From Flavobacterium silvisoli (GTDB lineage Bacteria > Bacteroidota > Bacteroidia > Flavobacteriales > Flavobacteriaceae), in assembly GCF_004329815.1 (NCBI RefSeq), contig NZ_SJPE01000016.1:1-59909 (forward strand): DNA of 59,909 nucleotides. The letters run 5' to 3'. Position 1 is the first letter of the stretch, and each line of letters starts with the position of its first letter. Shown here in pieces: positions 58,142 to 59,909 of this stretch. The translations under genes were made by a program, and so were the position numbers. Under the pieces are notes generated by a model. It worked only from the letters and a program-made list of their open reading frames with translations, made no database searches and was not told the origin of the DNA.

Positions 58142-59909
58142 ATGAAAAAATCAATTAAAGATGCACTTTGCAAATTTGGTTTGATGCTTTTCCTTGCGAT
58201 GTATACCATCGCAGGGAAAGCTCAGGCTGTACCAGGCGCACAATTTACGATGAGTATATCGACTGCCTCGGCTACTGCTAACACCATTGATGTGACGCTA
58301 AGTGTAACGGCAACCAACCCGTCACCGGGTATGAGGTTCTCAGGTTTTTCGACTAGTATTAATTTCAATACTGCTATTATCAATGGAGGAACCATTTCTG
58401 CGGCTTATGTTCCTAACAGCAGAAGTGAATCTCTAAATACAGCTGGTTTAACTCAAAATTCAATTGGTACTGCGACAGTTGGAACAATTCGTTTGGCAAC
58501 GGTTCAATTATCCGGAGCTTCATCCATCGACATGCCACAGGGAACTTCATTGACTTTGGGTACATGGCGTATTACTAACACAGCACAATGGGCTACTGGT
58601 AATGCCAATCTATGGTTACAGGATGTTTTGATATCTGGTAAAACAAACTCTACAGTTCTTGCGTTCCCTTATGGAGCTGCAACTCCACAGTTTGCTTATA
58701 CTACAACGACTCCCGCCTCCCCACCTGGCGTTATTTTGAGTCACACTTCTACAGTTCCGTATTCATTGAGTGTAGGACAAATTTGTGCTACTTCGGGTAT
58801 AGCGAGTGTAACCAATGCGGCTTGTTTTGGCGGTACCGGTTCGGCTACGATTACGTTGTCGCCGATACCGACCCTTAAAGACATTACGTATACGGGAGCT
58901 GGTACCGGTTCGGCTACTTTAACGGCCGGTGGTGCTTTCACTCTTACAGGATTAGCTGCCGGAACGTATTCGGTGGTTGTTTCAAACGCAGGATGCGGTA
59001 ATGTTACTGTTCCTGTTACTGTTACTGCACCGGCTTTACAAACCAATTCAACTACGGCTGCAGCTTGTGGTTCTTATACTTGGACAGCCGGAAACGGTGT
59101 AACCTATACTGCATCAGGAGACTATACGTATACTGATACTTCAGGCGCTTGTCCGGTTCAAAGAACGTTGCACTTAACGATTACACCTGAGACCAATAAT
59201 ACAACAACAGCATCTGCTTGTGGTACTTACCACTGGGGGGTTAATGATGTAAATTATACACAGTCAGGTACTTATACCAGTGTACGTGATTGTCATACTG
59301 AGACATTAGTATTGACTATTATCGCACCTTCAACGCATACGAATATTGTTTCAGCATGTGGCAGTTACACTTGGGCAAATAACGGTCAAACTTATACTGC
59401 CTCAGGGACTTATAACGGCACTACAACGAATTGTGTTACAGAGGTTTTAGCTTTGACTATTACACCATCTTCAACGCATACTACTACAGTTTCGACCTGT
59501 GATAGTTATACTTGGTTGGAAAACGGTCAGACTTATACAGCTTCAGGTACCTATTCATCTGTGAATGGTTGTCATACCGAGTTGTTGAACTTGACTATAA
59601 ACTCTTACACTATTACTACACAACCGGCTACAACTAATATTTGTGGAGCAGTAGGCTCTACCGCTAGTATGTCTGTTGCCACAAATGTACCGGTTTCAAG
59701 TTATTCGTGGCAGTATAGAGTGCCAACTACAGCTAACCCGAACCCGGCTTGGATTACCATTACCGCTGCTAACGCTGCTGTGTATTCTAACTACGACACG
59801 GCTACCTTAGGCATTACCAAAACGTCTACTTTACCTGCTAAAGGCACTCAGTATCGTGTTTTGATTAACGAAGGAGATTGCGGAATCCTGGCATCTGATT
59901 TAGCTTCAA
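58142..59909 (+). CDS. Surface protein with cohesin-like N-terminus and Cys repeats (cut by window end)
   Basis: At least 589 residues with no stop before the edge. Starts MKKSIKDALCKFGLMLFLAM, a signal peptide (about 1-30, ending GKAQA). Residues about 31-185 form a beta-sandwich-like domain (ATANTIDVTLSVTATNPSPG, FSGFSTSINFNTAIING, GTSLTLGTWRITNTAQW) with cohesin-like pattern. Next is a SprB-like repeat (VTNAACFGGTGSATITLSP, GLAAGTYSVVVSNAGC) and four repeats of the ACGSYTW-NGQTYTASGTY type, also present once in the upstream giant. An Ig-like region follows. Only 37 bp after the previous gene, so probably one operon. The C-terminus and any sorting signal are out of view. Confidence 0.85.
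   Translation, partial: MKKSIKDALCKFGLMLFLAMYTIAGKAQAVPGAQFTMSISTASATANTIDVTLSVTATNPSPGMRFSGFSTSINFNTAIINGGTISAAYVPNSRSESLNTAGLTQNSIGTATVGTIRLATVQLSGASSIDMPQGTSLTLGTWRITNTAQWATGNANLWLQDVLISGKTNSTVLAFPYGAATPQFAYTTTTPASPPGVILSHTSTVPYSLSVGQICATSGIASVTNAACFGGTGSATITLSPIPTLKDITYTGAGTGSATLTAGGAFTLTGLAAGTYSVVVSNAGCGNVTVPVTVTAPALQTNSTTAAACGSYTWTAGNGVTYTASGDYTYTDTSGACPVQRTLHLTITPETNNTTTASACGTYHWGVNDVNYTQSGTYTSVRDCHTETLVLTIIAPSTHTNIVSACGSYTWANNGQTYTASGTYNGTTTNCVTEVLALTITPSSTHTTTVSTCDSYTWLENGQTYTASGTYSSVNGCHTELLNLTINSYTITTQPATTNICGAVGSTASMSVATNVPVSSYSWQYRVPTTANPNPAWITITAANAAVYSNYDTATLGITKTSTLPAKGTQYRVLINEGDCGILASDLAS

Overview
The window is a chromosomal segment of a Bacteroidota bacterium, most likely a Flavobacterium or close relative. 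The evidence is: AT-rich DNA; many TAnnTTTG-type -7 promoter boxes with TTG about 18-20 nt upstream; almost no Shine-Dalgarno sequences; a SusC/SusD pair; type IX secretion (T9SS) C-terminal tails; a GLPGLI-like domain; and giant Thr/Ser/Gly/Ala-rich surface proteins.

Layout. 1-713: the 5' part of an IS3-family element (orfA plus the start of orfB, minus strand) with a programmed -1 frameshift site, followed by a short heptad-like minisatellite. 850-2241: lipB and rnhB, converging with a 6-bp overlap. 2416-8770: a SusC/SusD outer-membrane uptake pair, a terminator, then a secreted M43-type metalloprotease. 8873-12342: a putative porin and a cystathionine beta-synthase-type enzyme. 12343-13090: a zeta-like kinase toxin with a 55-residue partner gene. 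13092-14741: a secreted PNGase F-like protein on the minus strand. 14799-18366: DUF2851, PspC-like and helix-hairpin-helix genes packed together, then an acyl-CoA dehydrogenase. 18555-20050: rpsU (with a strong Shine-Dalgarno sequence), xerC and hpf.

20142-33614 is the translation/transcription superoperon in the classical order tRNA-Thr, tRNA-Tyr, tRNA-Thr, tuf, tRNA-Trp, secE, nusG, rplK, rplA, rplJ, rplL, rpoB, rpoC, then a DUF3467 gene and a terminator. The glyT tRNA usually found between tRNA-Tyr and the second tRNA-Thr is absent. 33676-34153 holds two unrelated tandem intergenic repeat families.

34620 to the end is a surface-protein island: a 2119-residue protein with a T9SS-type tail, a 1.1-kb spacer with a 14-bp repeat array and a possible small ORF, a 5329-residue protein ending in two perfect dockerin-like calcium loops, and a third protein cut by the window end whose N-terminus looks cohesin-like and is followed by SprB-like and 45-50-residue Cys repeats. 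The most interesting observations are (i) Ig-like repeats in the giants that carry whole domains inserted at one fixed loop, (ii) a possible dockerin/cohesin-like pairing between the two adjacent giants, (iii) the Shine-Dalgarno-bearing rpsU in a lineage that hardly uses such sites, and (iv) compact terminator/promoter overlaps around rpsU-xerC and hpf-tRNA.
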